NCBI GenBank assembly: GCA_019096065.1
Contig: JAGUCH010000006.1
Coordinates: 6,468,001 to 6,532,000 of the forward strand
Direction of reading: 5' to 3'
Length of the DNA: 64,000 nt
Source: Paracyclopina nana
Taxonomy: Eukaryota; Arthropoda; Copepoda; Cyclopoida; Cyclopettidae
This document shows positions 44,274 through 55,799 of the stretch, one piece after another; within the stretch, counting starts at the first letter, position 1, and the number at the start of each line of letters is the position of its first letter. Under the pieces are notes generated by a model. It did no database searches, was not told where the DNA came from, and saw only the letters and a list, made by a program, of their open reading frames with translations. The position numbers and the translations under genes are program-made.

Positions 44274-46693
44274 ATGAACTCTGCTACTGACGCCACCTTG
44301 CCGTGTCTTGCTAAACTTGGCGAAGCTCAAACCTAGAATGTGCCACTGCAATCCACGAAAGGCAAGAAAAAACGAGTTAAGGCCAACTTAGGTGAAGCTC
44401 TTAAGCATGGGCCTAATGTATTGGTGATGATCCCGCAAATGAGTGAAGAGGAGCGGGATGCACTGCTAATGGAAGAAGTGCCAGGGGAGGAAGTCGAAGT
44501 CCAGGTCACTATGGATCAGGATGCCTACCAAGCTGCTGCTCGTTTTTGGGATGATGAAAGCGCTGGGCTAGATCGAATGGCTCTCTTTACGGAAACTCAA
44601 GTTATAGAGGAATCGAAAGAGGCTATTGAAGCTGAGCCAACTAAGGAGGGCGTGGAGGCTGCAGCCTCTATGCCGGAAAAAGAACTGGAAGCCACGGAAC
44701 ACGAAATTGCTAGTGGTGCCGAGCATGAAGTTGGGGGAAACTTACTAATCACTATTGTACTGACACACTAATCCCGAATTTTTATCACTACTGTACTGAC
44801 ATACCAACAGCTACACTTTATGAACAGTCTTACTAAGAACTACTGAACTGACACACTTACCGCTACACTCTTTGAACAAGTAGCATTTTGACATACTCAC
44901 TAGCCACTACACTTTTTGAACATGTAGATTAGTAACTACTAGTCAGACATTAACATTGTACAATAAATCAAAAAGCAAAAGCAAAATAAAAAAAGGACAC
45001 TCCCAATTCTTAAGTATTACCTGAAAAGCCTAACCTATAAAGCCTTCCTTTATAAGCCTAACTTGCAAATCATAATTTCAAAAGCCAAACATTGAAAGCC
45101 TAGCCTGAATTACCTAACCTTAAATATGTCATACTTCAAAAGCTCTAGTGGAAAAGCCTAACTTTAAAAACATAAACTCACAAGCCAAACCTTAAATGCC
45201 TAACCTTAACTACCTAACTTTTAACATGTCTTACCTTAAAAGCTTTACTGTAAAAGCCAAACCTTGAAAGCCTGGCCTTAAAATAATATATACCAACAGT
45301 ATACCAATGTGTAATCTGAGTACTCCTAATGTGACAGGAGTAGTGACTAAAGTGTCAGTGGTAGTGTAGTGCTTAGTATGTCAGTACAAAATGAGTATAT
45401 TTAATTCTGTATTGGTTACTACATCAGTATATGGACAGTAGTTCTTAGTGTGTCAGTAGCGTAGTGCTTATTATATATGTTCAAAAACAGTAGTGACTAA
45501 TGCGTAGAGGTAAAAACAGTAGTGTTTATTAATGGCACCCTGAAGTTGCCTGTGTTGCACCAGCAACCCACGGGGCGGAGCAGGAAGCTCGCAATGAGGT
45601 AGTAATCCAAGCACTGCCAGGGCCAAGGCCGCGTATAATTGAACTCCCACTTGGGGATGAGGCTGCAAGGCTTAGATACCCTGTACAGTACCGCGACCTG
45701 ATTCGGCCTCCCTTTCCGGATACAATATTGAACTATAATAGAAAAGCAACCGCTGTCAGAGCTGCAATCCAACAGGAATACTCTGAGGCGATGCTGAAAG
45801 TGGCAGTTGACAGCTCCCAAGCGACTTCTAGTCGTGAGAGAGCCTTTGATGTCACTGTGAGGTGTAATGGAGAGGTGTTGGAGCAACCAGAACCTCGACG
45901 TCCGCTGAAGGTATGTAACTTCGAGTCTTTCGAGTTACTCATAAAACCTGTTAGCAAGGGAGGGCCATTGCCAGACTTTATCGTGGTCTTCCTGATGATG
46001 GAATTTCTACCAGTCTTTAACTTGCCCAAGGAGGTATTGTACAATGACAAGTATCACCAGTGAGCAAACGTGAGGAACTGGGCAGCTATCCAAAGCCCCT
46101 CAGCACTTAGCTATGCGGTGTACAACGTACAAGGGAGAAATGGAACCAGGGTGCCAGTTGTGGTATCCAAACATGTGGCGAAGCACGGTGTTGTCCAGCT
46201 TAAACCTACATTGGATTCGTCTTTTGCCGACAATAGGCTATTATTGGATGTGAGCTCCCCCTACTTCCAGTTGTATGTGGGGACTCCGTCCTGTTTGATG
46301 CATGGAGTAGCGCAAGCACCCAGGAAGATTGACCTCAAGGTAGATATGACTGCATTGTTGCCTTTGGAAATGAGCCGATTTGTGGAAAGAGTCGAGCGCT
46401 CTAACCCTCAAGCAATGAGATTCATTAGTGGGGCTCGCTCTTTGCGCTTAGCTGAGATCCAAGACCGGAATCCTAAGACTCGGCGAGGCACCCGCACTTA
46501 TTTGGAGGCTGCAACTCAGCAATCGGCTGGGTCAGCTATGATCAAACAAGGGGCTCCAATGGCTAAGCGCACCAAGAATGACAAGGAAAAGGCTCGTTTG
46601 GGACAATTAATTGTGGCCAAAATGGAATCACTGTCTTCGAATGATTTGAAGTCATTTGGTGCAGCGATGAATGAATTTGTTGATCAATTTTGA
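44274..46693 (+). pseudogene. Gene 2, left copy: basic soluble protein, three breaks
   Basis: It is homologous along its length to the intact right copy (54,416-52,809). The breaks are an in-frame TAG at 44,334-44,336, the 807-bp insertion at 44,734-45,540, and an in-frame TGA at 46,061-46,063. Outside these the same frame is open, and the two copies share long identical stretches such as PLKVCNFESFELL and GQLIVAKMESLSSND, with roughly four in five residues the same. AATAAA lies at about 46,838. The insertion plus its target duplication keeps the downstream frame consistent with an originally continuous gene. Confidence 0.85.
44734..45540. mobile_element. 807-bp foldback/MITE-like insertion
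   Basis: It is flanked by TGAAGTTG (44,726-44,733; 45,541-45,548). The ends carry repeated ACTACTGTACTGACACACTAA-like units in inverted orientation. The middle (about 45,010-45,290) is an array of AAAGCCTAACCTTAAA-like units of 15-20 bp. There are no coding frames. The 8-bp duplication and GGG-initiated ends suggest a non-autonomous element mobilised by a hAT-like transposase, but this is a guess. Confidence 0.8.
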
Positions 46694-46961
46694 GCATAAT
46701 TGTATGTTTTTGACCTATGGAAATGACCTGTGGATTATGTCCATGAAAGATTACGGACACTTAAGCTTCGAGTTGGTCGAGCTTGAGAAATAATGTAATG
46801 TACTGTATAACATGGTCTTGTGCGCACCAGACTTTAATAAAATAAATGTTTGTAAGGCAAGCGGGCCCAGCCTGCGTGCCTGAAAGACAAAGGAAGAACT
46901 CATAACGGGGGGCTAGGCATTAGGCCTAGGCAGTAGTGCCTCAGACATCGCTGTGTTCGCT

Positions 46962-48836
46962 ATGCTTATTCTTGTGATTTTTACTCTATGTTTGCCAATC
47001 GGTAAAAGCCGTGTTGACAGACTTTTATTGGACGGGCCCATATGCCACAAAGGGCATGCATTGGTCCCGATTAGAGCATTGTATCATCCGAAACCTGATA
47101 AAAAGGCAGTGGTCATTGATACCAGCAACTTTCGCCAACTTCTAGATACCACTTTTGAATCGATCCATATATTGGAAAAGAGAGTAGGGCAGATAAAGGA
47201 AGAAATCCCAGTGCCCATTAATGATGTTGAGACCCACCATGACCTGCAATTCGTGGGCCTGCCAGCAGAACCTACTAAGTTGGACGAAAAATGCCAAACT
47301 CTAGGGGTGGACTTTAAGGCTTTTAGTCCTGAAACCCAGTTGGACATGGACAAGGCCCAGGAGCTATTGACAAATGCTGCTGATACCAATAATGTGAATC
47401 AGTTCACGATTTGCATAAAATTCCGATTCATTGGCGACTTCCCAGTGTCATTATCTGGCAGTGTGCCTTTCGCCAGAATACCTTACAAGGAAGTAGCAAA
47501 AGTTTCAGTAAAACCAGGCTTCCCTTGCATAACGGGGACGTTTGCTGAAAAGAAACTAGTAACAGCTCATTCCCATTTGTATGATGGGACTGCGACCTTG
47601 GGTACCTTATGTGTTCGTAACACATTTGCTACTACCCACAAAAACCAGATTGATAATAAGCTGTCTGGTGCTAAGGCTATAATAAATAGAGCCTTGTCCG
47701 CCTTGAAAAACCTTGCTGAGTCTGGCAGGACAACAAAATTTACTGAAAAAATGATAGAAAAGGTCAAACAATTGACTATTCCGGACAGTATAAGTGTAAG
47801 ACTGAATTTATTTAACAAATTTAGTGAGACATGTGTAAGTCTGGGATTCTTGCCTAAGGATTACAGGGAGGTTATTATAAACCTGGAACGCATACTCGCT
47901 TTTGCAAGGACCATTCGACAAGTAGACAAGCGCTTTAGTCTACCACAAGTGAATGTGGCCAGTGATCTAGAAAATAAGGCTATGACTAACAGTGTATACG
48001 ACCCTTTAACTAACACCGAAGTTGTGGGGGACAGTGTATCACAAGGAATGTTAAAATATCACACCCTGGATCCTGAGCCTGAGGTGACGTACAAAATAGT
48101 AGCTCGTAGTGTAAATGGACATGTCTTAGTCGACAAATTCTTGACTAAGGTCAAGGACTCAGTTTATGTCACGAAAGACTTGCCCATATACGGGGACTGT
48201 TATATACATGATGCTAATATCACAGTGTGCGGCAACAAGCATGTTATAGTGTCTCCAGAATCGCAGCAATGTGCCAAAATGTTGCTGGGTTCCGCCTTGG
48301 GGGACCCTTTTGAGCAGTGTGCCAAAACTCCCTTGACTACAAACGTGCTTGAGGAAGTGGCGTGTCCGGATTACCGTGGATTCTTGAATCTTGTCACTGA
48401 GGCATCTATAAATAGAACTTGTCTTAATGACTATAAGAACTCCGTGAATCTGGTGCCAGGTTCTTACCTGGTATTGAGCCAATGTCTAGTTACTATGGGA
48501 AATTCTAACACAGGCTATGACGACTCCCCTTGGGAGAGTGACATGCTGAAGTTCTTTACGAAGTTTCCTGAGGGGGAACCTCTTGATCTGTTTGATAATT
48601 GGAAGATCATCCTCATCATTAGCTCACTGTCAGGACTTATCCTGGTCCTGATAGTTAGTATTTTGATATGGAAACGAAGGGCTCTACTAAGACGGTGCTG
48701 CAGTGAGCCTGACTATGTTCAACCTCGTGCCCAACGTAGGACTAACGGAAGGGGTACTCGTGGTGAAGGAAAAGACCCTACTGAGATGGGGCTGATGACA
48801 GGGAGAAGCAAGCTTGGCGCTGCCACGTTAGTATAA
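46962..48836 (+). CDS. Gene 1, left copy: envelope-like type I glycoprotein, intact
   Basis: From the ATG at 46,962 it encodes 624 residues. It has a hydrophobic signal peptide (about 1-18), an ectodomain of about 515 residues with about 14 cysteines, several N-x-S/T sites in its C-terminal half (for example NRTC and NITV) and leucine/isoleucine heptads. One span (IILIISSLSGLILVLIVSILIW, near residue 545) is followed by a basic dicysteine start of the tail (KRRALLRRCC) and about 55 residues of cytoplasmic tail. This topology fits a viral envelope spike, but I see no furin site or fusion peptide and recognise no family. It follows gene 2 by about 270 bp with its own start. The right-arm copy has a stop codon. 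Confidence 0.82.
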   Translation: MLILVIFTLCLPIGKSRVDRLLLDGPICHKGHALVPIRALYHPKPDKKAVVIDTSNFRQLLDTTFESIHILEKRVGQIKEEIPVPINDVETHHDLQFVGLPAEPTKLDEKCQTLGVDFKAFSPETQLDMDKAQELLTNAADTNNVNQFTICIKFRFIGDFPVSLSGSVPFARIPYKEVAKVSVKPGFPCITGTFAEKKLVTAHSHLYDGTATLGTLCVRNTFATTHKNQIDNKLSGAKAIINRALSALKNLAESGRTTKFTEKMIEKVKQLTIPDSISVRLNLFNKFSETCVSLGFLPKDYREVIINLERILAFARTIRQVDKRFSLPQVNVASDLENKAMTNSVYDPLTNTEVVGDSVSQGMLKYHTLDPEPEVTYKIVARSVNGHVLVDKFLTKVKDSVYVTKDLPIYGDCYIHDANITVCGNKHVIVSPESQQCAKMLLGSALGDPFEQCAKTPLTTNVLEEVACPDYRGFLNLVTEASINRTCLNDYKNSVNLVPGSYLVLSQCLVTMGNSNTGYDDSPWESDMLKFFTKFPEGEPLDLFDNWKIILIISSLSGLILVLIVSILIWKRRALLRRCCSEPDYVQPRAQRRTNGRGTRGEGKDPTEMGLMTGRSKLGAATLV

Positions 48837-49430
48837 CGCTACAGTTATTTCTTAATTATAGTCGTTACACATTCAACTTTTTTCATATTTTAGTTCTTAA
48901 AATGATGACAAAAGCTGAAAAAGTTAGGCCCGGGGTAATGATGGACAACATGTCCAACCATAAGCCCTGGTGCACCGAGACACATAAGGGAATTGAGGGT
49001 GTCTATTCAGCGCAACAACATCACTGGGCTCACGCAACCTTTACCCTGGCCACCTTGGATACCTTGACTCGCATACCACGAATTGATATACGAAGTAGTA
49101 GTTGTGGGACACTGGGGAGCTACCTGGGCGAGCAGGGCCAACTGCTAGGTGGATTGGACTGCCAACTGACAAGCCGAAAAAGAGAAGAAAGAGAAGGGAG
49201 TTCTTCTGGGGACCTCAGAGAAGTAACATGTCGACCTCACAGCTGGAGGTTGACTGGGACAAACTCTGCCAGCAGCTGAAGCCAGGAGATCCTCACCAAC
49301 ATTTAAGAGTACTGGACAGACAAATCAGCCACAGAGAAGAAGCTTTATTATGTATTGTTTTGAGCTCTGATTGAAGTAGCTGTTGTGATGTGTTGTGCCT
49401 GCTAATGAATAGATAATACCACATAATACC
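48837..49430 (+). repeat. Inner arm segment, left (possible small gene)
   Basis: After gene 1 a T-rich tract ending in TTTTAG precedes ATGATGACAAAAGCTG at 48,903. The sequence matches the right arm (50,583-50,031, inverted) in blocks up to ACCACA at 49,428. Frames shift between the copies, so coding is uncertain. A 57-codon frame from about 49,204 (MSTSQLEVDWDKLC) is the best-conserved stretch but is broken on the right. It may be a spliced 3' exon of gene 1 or an untranslated region. Confidence 0.55.
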
Positions 49431-49692
49431 GCATCACGCAGCCCGCATCACGCAGCCCGCATCACGCAGCCCGCATCACGCAGCCCGCATCACGCAGCCC
49501 GCATCACGCAGCCCGCATCACGCAGCCCGCATCACGCAGCCCGCATCACGCAGCCCGCATCACGCAGCCCGCATCACGCAGCCCGCATCACGCAGCCCGC
49601 ATCACGCAGCCCGCATCACGCAGCCCGCATCACGCAGCCCGCATCACGCAGCCCGCATCACGCAGCCCGCATCACGCAGCCCACATCACGCA
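49431..49692. repeat. 14-bp satellite at the palindrome centre, about 18 copies
   Basis: Near-perfect head-to-tail copies of GCATCACGCAGCCC, with a single A for G change in the last unit. The array starts directly at the end of left-arm homology. Confidence 0.97.
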
Positions 49693-50030
49693 AACTCAAA
49701 TCGTGACGGCGACCTGATCTTTGCCTCATGCAATCACGGGAACCGGATAATGGAAGATGCATTGGTGTGCGACCGGTACGCCTTCTAGAACCTAGGAAGG
49801 TTTCAAAGCATCGGTTCAAGTCTAGTACCAGTCCGCAGCACCGGAGCTGCCAGGTCTCACAAGCCGCAGTGCAGAGGCCGCAGCCTCACGTACTCTGCTC
49901 CTGGCAAGGAACCTCTCGGCACGCTTATGTACAGTTGACCAGTGGTTAAGTCTCGCCCTTTCACCCTGATCATTCCAGGGATCGGGACCTTGCTATGAGT
50001 CTGAGCACTAATATACTTCATTAAGGTCTG
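49693..50030. other. Unique centre of the palindrome
   Basis: It has no counterpart in the left arm. Short stretches such as GACCAGTGGTTAAG and AGGGATCGGGACC hint at the internal promoter boxes of a tRNA-derived SINE, but I could not fold a tRNA. There is no long frame. Confidence 0.4.
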
Positions 50031-50656
50031 GTGGTATTTTCTATTCATTAGCTGGCACAACACAACATAACAGCTGCTTCTAATCAGAGCTCAAAACAAT
50101 ATATATGACAATAAAGTTTCTTCTCTGTGGCTGTTTCTTCAGTACTGTACTCTTCAAACTTGGTGAGGATCTTCAGGCTTCAGCTGCTAGCAGAGTTCAC
50201 CCCAGTCAACCTCCTGCAGTGAGGTTGACATGTTGTTTCTCTGAGGTCCCCTGAAGAACTCCCTTCTCTTTCCTTTTCTCCTTCACTCATTGGCAGTGCA
50301 CTCTCTTCATCTCAAGGCTGGCCCAGCTGGTCCAGGTAGCTTCATAGTATTCACAGCTACTATATAGCAGTATGTAGCATGTGAAGCAGAATTTGGCAAG
50401 GCAACCAGCCACCTGTGAAGCATGATGAAATGAAGGCAAGGTTGTGTGGTCCAAGTTGATACTGTTGCGCTGAATAGTCATCTTCTTCTTCCTTTCTTTT
50501 CCTATCCTTCCTTGCACCAAAGGCTATGATGGAACTCGTTGTCCATCATTACCCCGGCCCTAACTTTTTCAGCTTTTGTCATCATTTTAAGAACTAAAAT
50601 ATGAAAAAAGGTGAGTAAGCACTAATACGGTTAGAGAAAAAAGTGAAACTGTGGCC

Positions 50657-52540
50657 TTATACTAACGTAGCAGCGCCAAGTGCTTTCATTCCAATCAACA
50701 AGCCCACCGAGGCAGGCTCTTCCCTTGTGCCACGACGGCCCACACCGTTTCGTCGACGATGAGCATCCGGCATGACATAGTCGGGCTCACCACAGCATCG
50801 GCGTAGTAAGGCTCGACGTTTCCAGATCAAAATACACACTATGAGGATCAAAATGAGCCCAGAAAGTGTGCTTATGATTAGGATGATCTTCCAATTGTCA
50901 AACAAACCCAGAGGCTCTTCCTCAGGAAACTTTGTGAAGAACTTGAGTATGTCACTTTCCCACGGAGAGTCTTCATAACCAGTACTGGAACTGCCCAAGG
51001 TAACAAGACAGTAACTCAGTACCAAATAGGACCCTGGCACTAATGTAATGGAATTCTTATAATCATTTAGGCAGGTCCTGTTAATGGACACATCCTGAAT
51101 GACATTCAAGAATCCACGGTATTCCGGACTGGCCACTTCCTCCAACACATTAGAGGAAAGAGGAACCATTTCACACTCAGCAAATGGGTCACCCAAGGCT
51201 GAGCCCAGCAACATTTTAGCACAATGTCGAGACTCAGGCTGTACCTCTAAATGCTTGTTTCCACAGACTGTTACATTGGCATCATGCACATAACAGTCAC
51301 CATAAATGGGTAAGTCTCTGATGGCATACCCCAAATCCTTGTACTTTGTCAAGAATCTGTTAGCAAACACTTGTCCACCAATACTTCTTGACACTAATCT
51401 ATAAGTCAATTCAGGTTCAGGATCCAGGCTATGGAACCCCAGCATTCCTTATGACACACTATCGCCCACAACCTCAGTGTTGGCCAAGGGGTCATACACA
51501 CTGTTGGTCATGGCTTGACTTTCCAAATCACTCACTTCATTTACTCTGGGCAAACTGAAGCGTTTGTCCATTTGCCTAATGTTTTTAGCAAATAAGACTA
51601 TTTTCCCCAGTGTGTCTAGTACTTCTTTATAATCTTTAGGCAGGAACCCAAAGCTTACACAAGCATCACTAAACTTTTGCAGTAAACGTACTGCCAAACT
51701 TATATTGTCCGGAATGGTCAATCTTTTGACCTTTTCCATCATTCCATCGGTGAACTTTGATGTTATGCCTGATTCAGTAAGATTCTTCAAGGCAGCTAAA
51801 GCTCTGTTTACAACACCTTTAGCTCCAGATAAGGTACTATTAATCTGAACCTTGTGGGTAACAGCAAACTTATTGCGCACACAGATAGTGCCCACAGGGT
51901 CAGTTCCGTCAAACACATGAGACTTAGCTTCTACAAGCTTTTTGTCAGCAAATGTTCCAGTAATACAAGGAAAGCCTGGTTTAATTGACGCCTTAGCAGT
52001 ATCTTTCCAAGGTATTCTATCAAAAGGCACACTACCCGAAAGTGAAACTGGGGAGTTGCCAATAAATCTAAACTTCATACAAACAGTGAACTTCGCAGCA
52101 GTGTTGGTTTCTGCAGCCTTAGTTAACAGTTCTAAAGCTAAATCCATGTCAGCTTGGCTTTCCGGAACAAAAGCCTTAAAGTCAAATCCTAACGACTGAC
52201 ATTTTTTATCCAACTTAGTCGGTAGAGCACTCACACCTACATATTGTTTGTCATGGTATGTCTCTATATCCGAAGGCACATCTACAGTGGCCACTTTTTC
52301 TTTCAATTGTTCAACCCCATTTTCTAGCTTAATAACAGAGTCCAGGGTGTTTTCAAGAAGCAGGCGAAAATTGCTCGTATCTATCACTACGGCTTTTCTG
52401 TCTGGCTTCGGGTGATAAATTGTCCGTAAAGGGACCAAAGCATGCCCTTTATGGCATATAGGCCCTTCTAACACAAGTTTTGGCTCAACTCGGCCATTGC
52501 CACTCGGCAAGCACACAGTTAAGATGAAAAGTACAAGCAT
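50657..52540 (-). pseudogene. Gene 1, right copy: envelope-like glycoprotein with one stop codon
   Basis: The ATG at 52,540 opens a signal peptide. The frame is continuous to 50,657 except for a TAA at 51,449-51,451, about 363 codons in, where the left copy has a Gln codon. The downstream part carries the same conserved cysteines, the membrane span and the KRRALLRRCC tail start. A single substitution therefore truncates the protein before its anchor; a secreted ectodomain fragment could still be made. The gene otherwise looks under recent constraint. Confidence 0.87.
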
Positions 52541-52808
52541 GGTTCATAGTCGCCTGTAGAAGCACTACTGGCTAGGCCCCATGCCTGACATGCCCAATTT
52601 ATACTATCTAGCTGTACTCCAGGCACGGTGGGCAAGGCCTACCTGCCTGGCAGACATTTATTTTGTATAGCCAGGTGCGCACAAGACCATAACTTACAAT
52701 ACATACAATATGCTCGAGTCTAACCTACTTAGACTCGAGGTCCATTTAGCTTAGAAGACGGAAAAGTTTCCACAAATAAGTCCAAAATCAAGATCAAGGT
52801 CAACATAG

Positions 52809-54416
52809 TTAAAATTGATCAACAAACTCATTTATCGCAGCCCCAAAGGTTCTCAGATCATTGGACGATAGCGATTCCATTTTGGCCACAATTAGCTGTC
52901 CCAATCGGGCTTTTTCTTTGTCACCCCTGGTACGTTTAGCCATAGGGGCTCCTTGCTTAATAGACATGGCCCCCGCAGACTGGCTAGTGGCAGCCTCCAA
53001 ATAAGTGCGAGGTCCACGCCTGTTTTTCTGCGGTCCGTCTTGGGAGACGGCCAACCTCAAAGAGCGGGCACCAGTAATATACCGCATAGCTTGCGGGTTG
53101 GCGCGCTCCACTCGCTCAACAAACCTGCCCATGTCCATTGGCAACATGGCAGTCATGTCAACTTTTAGGTCAATCTTCCGAGGAGCTTGGGCGACCCCGT
53201 GCATCAAGCAGGATGGAGTACCCACATGCAATTGGAAATGGGGCGAGCTCACGTCCAAAAAGAGCCTCGTATCAGCAAAAGAAGCATCCAGCGTGGGTTT
53301 TAACTGGACTACCCCATACTTCGCCACGTGCTTGGACACCACAACCGGGATCCTAGCACCGTTCATTCCGTGGACATTGTACACCGCATAGCTGAGCGCA
53401 GAGGGACTCTGGATCGCAGCCCAAGTCCTAATGTTGGCCCTTCGGTGGTACTTGTCATCATAATCTTTAACTTTGGGCAAGTTAAATACTGGGAGGGCTC
53501 CCAGCATCAAGAAAACCACTATAAAGTCTGGCAGTGGTCCCCCCTCAGATACGGGCTTGAGCATCAATTCAAATGACTCGAAGTTGCACACCTTCAGAGG
53601 CCGACGGAAGTCTGGTTGCTCCAGCACCTCTCCATTGCAGCGGATAGTGACGTCAAACGCCCTCTCACGGTTAGCAGTTTGAGGGTTGTCAGCAGCTACC
53701 TTCAACAAGGCCTCATTATAGCCCCTCTGGGTCACGGCCCTTATGGCACTTGCGCGGCGCGCATAATTCTTGACCGTATCCAGAAAGGGCGGGCGAATCA
53801 AATCCTGGTAAGCCACTGGGTATTGCAGCCTAGCAGCTTCATCCTTCAGAGGGAGCTCGACAATGCGAGGCCTCCCCACATAACCTCCAGCTCGGACTGC
53901 CTCGCCATTGCGAGGAGTGGCTGGTTCTCCATCGTCCTGATCCATCCTTGCCACTTCACCCCCATTACTAGGGGCGCGATCTGTGGTGGCAATTTCAACC
54001 TCATGGTCCACCTGGTCAGGAATAACCAGATCAGCGGCTCTTTCCCCAGTTCTATCCAGAATTGGGGCATCTGCCTTGTTTGCTTCATCCCCAGTTTGGG
54101 TTTCAACAAAGAGGGCCATTCGATCCAGCCCAGCACTTTCTTCATCCCAGTACTGGGCATTGACTTCGTACGCATCCTGATCCATGGCAGAGGCCCCATC
54201 GGTGGGCACCCCGTCCATCAGCAATGCTTCATGGTCGTGGTCATCCATTTGTGGAATCATGACCATAGAGTCAGGTCCAAGCTTAGGAGCATTACTTAAG
54301 TCTCCTTTTCTTTGCTTGCCTTTTCCCTTCTTGGGAAGCTTGCCCGGTTCATCTTTGGCCAAAGCTTCACCAAGTTTGACAAGGGATGGCAGGGTAGAGT
54401 TGGAATCAGCGTTCAT
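52809..54416 (-). CDS. Gene 2, right copy: 535-residue basic/acidic soluble protein, intact
   Basis: It has no signal peptide or membrane span. The N-terminus (1-60) is Lys-rich (KKGKGKQRKG), residues about 60-190 are acidic and low in complexity, and residues about 190-470 form the conserved core with alternating hydrophobics (RAFDVTIRCNGEVLEQP; VGTPSCLMHGVAQAPRKIDL). The C-terminus is basic, then helical (AKRTRGDKEKARLGQLIVAK). Such a layout suits a nucleic-acid-binding or capsid/nucleocapsid-type protein, and its partner is an envelope-like gene directly downstream. I know no family to assign it to. TATAAAA lies about 36 bp before the start; AATAAA lies at about 52,660. Confidence 0.8.
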   Translation of the reverse strand: MNADSNSTLPSLVKLGEALAKDEPGKLPKKGKGKQRKGDLSNAPKLGPDSMVMIPQMDDHDHEALLMDGVPTDGASAMDQDAYEVNAQYWDEESAGLDRMALFVETQTGDEANKADAPILDRTGERAADLVIPDQVDHEVEIATTDRAPSNGGEVARMDQDDGEPATPRNGEAVRAGGYVGRPRIVELPLKDEAARLQYPVAYQDLIRPPFLDTVKNYARRASAIRAVTQRGYNEALLKVAADNPQTANRERAFDVTIRCNGEVLEQPDFRRPLKVCNFESFELMLKPVSEGGPLPDFIVVFLMLGALPVFNLPKVKDYDDKYHRRANIRTWAAIQSPSALSYAVYNVHGMNGARIPVVVSKHVAKYGVVQLKPTLDASFADTRLFLDVSSPHFQLHVGTPSCLMHGVAQAPRKIDLKVDMTAMLPMDMGRFVERVERANPQAMRYITGARSLRLAVSQDGPQKNRRGPRTYLEAATSQSAGAMSIKQGAPMAKRTRGDKEKARLGQLIVAKMESLSSNDLRTFGAAINEFVDQF

Positions 54417-54767
54417 TGTGGACTGTGAGGCAGCCCACCTTTGACGCGTCTTTTATAGCCCAAACAGGTAACCTACAGCGCCTCACAGCGTTATTATTAC
54501 CATAATTTCTCCTGCACATTCATATCAGTATAGTGCGCAATTTTCCTGTTGCTGAGGTGAATCATTTCTCCTCGCAGTGTTTGTCGCTCTTGTCTACAAG
54601 ATGCTGAGTCGACAAATTCTACCGCTCAAGACTCTGCCGAGTGACACCGGCCAAGCTCTCCAAAATATAAGGCAGAGCCCGGCTCAGCTTTCACTTCAGT
54701 CTTTAGCAGCCCATCAGTCCCACTACTTTTTAATAGGCCAACTTTTTCCAGTCGACACTAACAAAAT
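54417..54767. promoter_or_regulatory. Divergent promoter of genes 2 and 3, right arm
   Basis: CTATAAAA (minus, 54,451-54,458) serves gene 2 and AATATAAGG (plus, about 54,664) serves gene 3. Both positions are conserved in the left arm, although the sequence between them is diverged. Confidence 0.7.
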
Positions 54768-55799
54768 ATGGGATTCTTGCAATTACCGGTTACAACACCA
54801 GCAACTACTATTCTTGCAACAATGAGCACCACTAAGCAGCCTCCAGTCACCACTTCTCGGTGGATGCTGCCCGAGTCTAGGACTCGAACCTCGACGTATT
54901 TGACGGTGGCCTCTACTGAGGTTACCACGACTTCAACTACGCTATCACCAGTGACTTCATTGCCACCAGTACAGCGTCCCATGGAGCCAACAGAGGATTC
55001 GGGGCCAGAGACTCCAGCCTCATCCCATGGCTTCTTTGACTTCACTCTTTATAGTGCACAGGACTGGGTCGGTCTGGCCGCAGTCCTCACTATCATTTTG
55101 GTAGGCTATATTTTCGAAGCTCATTGTAATCTGTCCCAAGACTTATTCACAATCACCAATCGGTAATTTGAGCTTGTTTCCTTGCAGATTCTGATCGTCC
55201 TTATAACATGCCTCATGCACCAGTTGTACAAGAAGTGCAGGAGCTGTTGCCTCTGCCGGGCATGCGTGGAAAAGATCAAGACCGATGAACCAGTGGAACT
55301 GGAGCCACTGGCCCTGCCCCTCACTAGCCCCTCGGTCTCAGGTATCTATGAGACATTGACCCGGAGGCCGTTGCCATCACTTCCACCCTTGCCATCGGAC
55401 TTCGAGGGCATGATTGTTGTGCGGGGTGGGGTGCCCACTTTTCAAGTGGCTTCCCTTCCCCGTCAAGCCTATGTATCACCTGTGCACGAGCCCGTGTACG
55501 ATGTGCTGCGGCCAATGATACAAGTAAACCCCATTTTTCGTTTCTATCCTAGTGAAGTTAGAAATCAACATTTACTTTTAGTCCAGGAGAACTTGATTTA
55601 CTTCACATTCTTACTATTTCCATAATTGCAGGAACCTGGGGAGCTAGCCCCCAGCTTGCAGCGTAAACGAAATAAGAGGCGCCAGAATCGGAGCCAATTT
55701 TACGTGAACGCCCCTAGGACTGCTGGAGCAGCAATCCAAGAACTACCAATCGAGGCCACTGGTCCAGCGCCAAGCACTGCCGCGGAGCCCTCCAATTGA
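54768..55799 (+). CDS. Gene 3, right copy: mucin-like type I membrane protein, 3 exons, intact
   Basis: Exons 54768-55100, 55188-55523 and 55632-55799 keep frame and give 278 residues. The first 90 residues are Thr/Pro/Ser-rich (mucin-like, heavy O-glycosylation expected) with no clear cleaved signal peptide. A conserved FFDF.LYS.QDWV motif precedes a span encoded across the first intron (GLAAVLTIIL then ILIVLITCLMHQL). The cytoplasmic part starts with a Cys cluster (CCLCRAC), has the shared EPLALPL and YETL motifs (a Tyr-based sorting or signalling site is possible), and ends Arg-rich in exon 3. AATAAA lies at about 55,966. The left copy shares the exon structure, which shows these are real introns. 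Confidence 0.78.

Noticed and set aside
49431-49692. CRISPR-like array
   Set aside because: The units are contiguous 14-mers without unique spacers in a eukaryotic context; it is a plain satellite.
49740-50000. tRNA gene or tRNA-derived SINE
   Set aside because: Box-like words are present but no cloverleaf could be drawn and no second copy was seen in the window.
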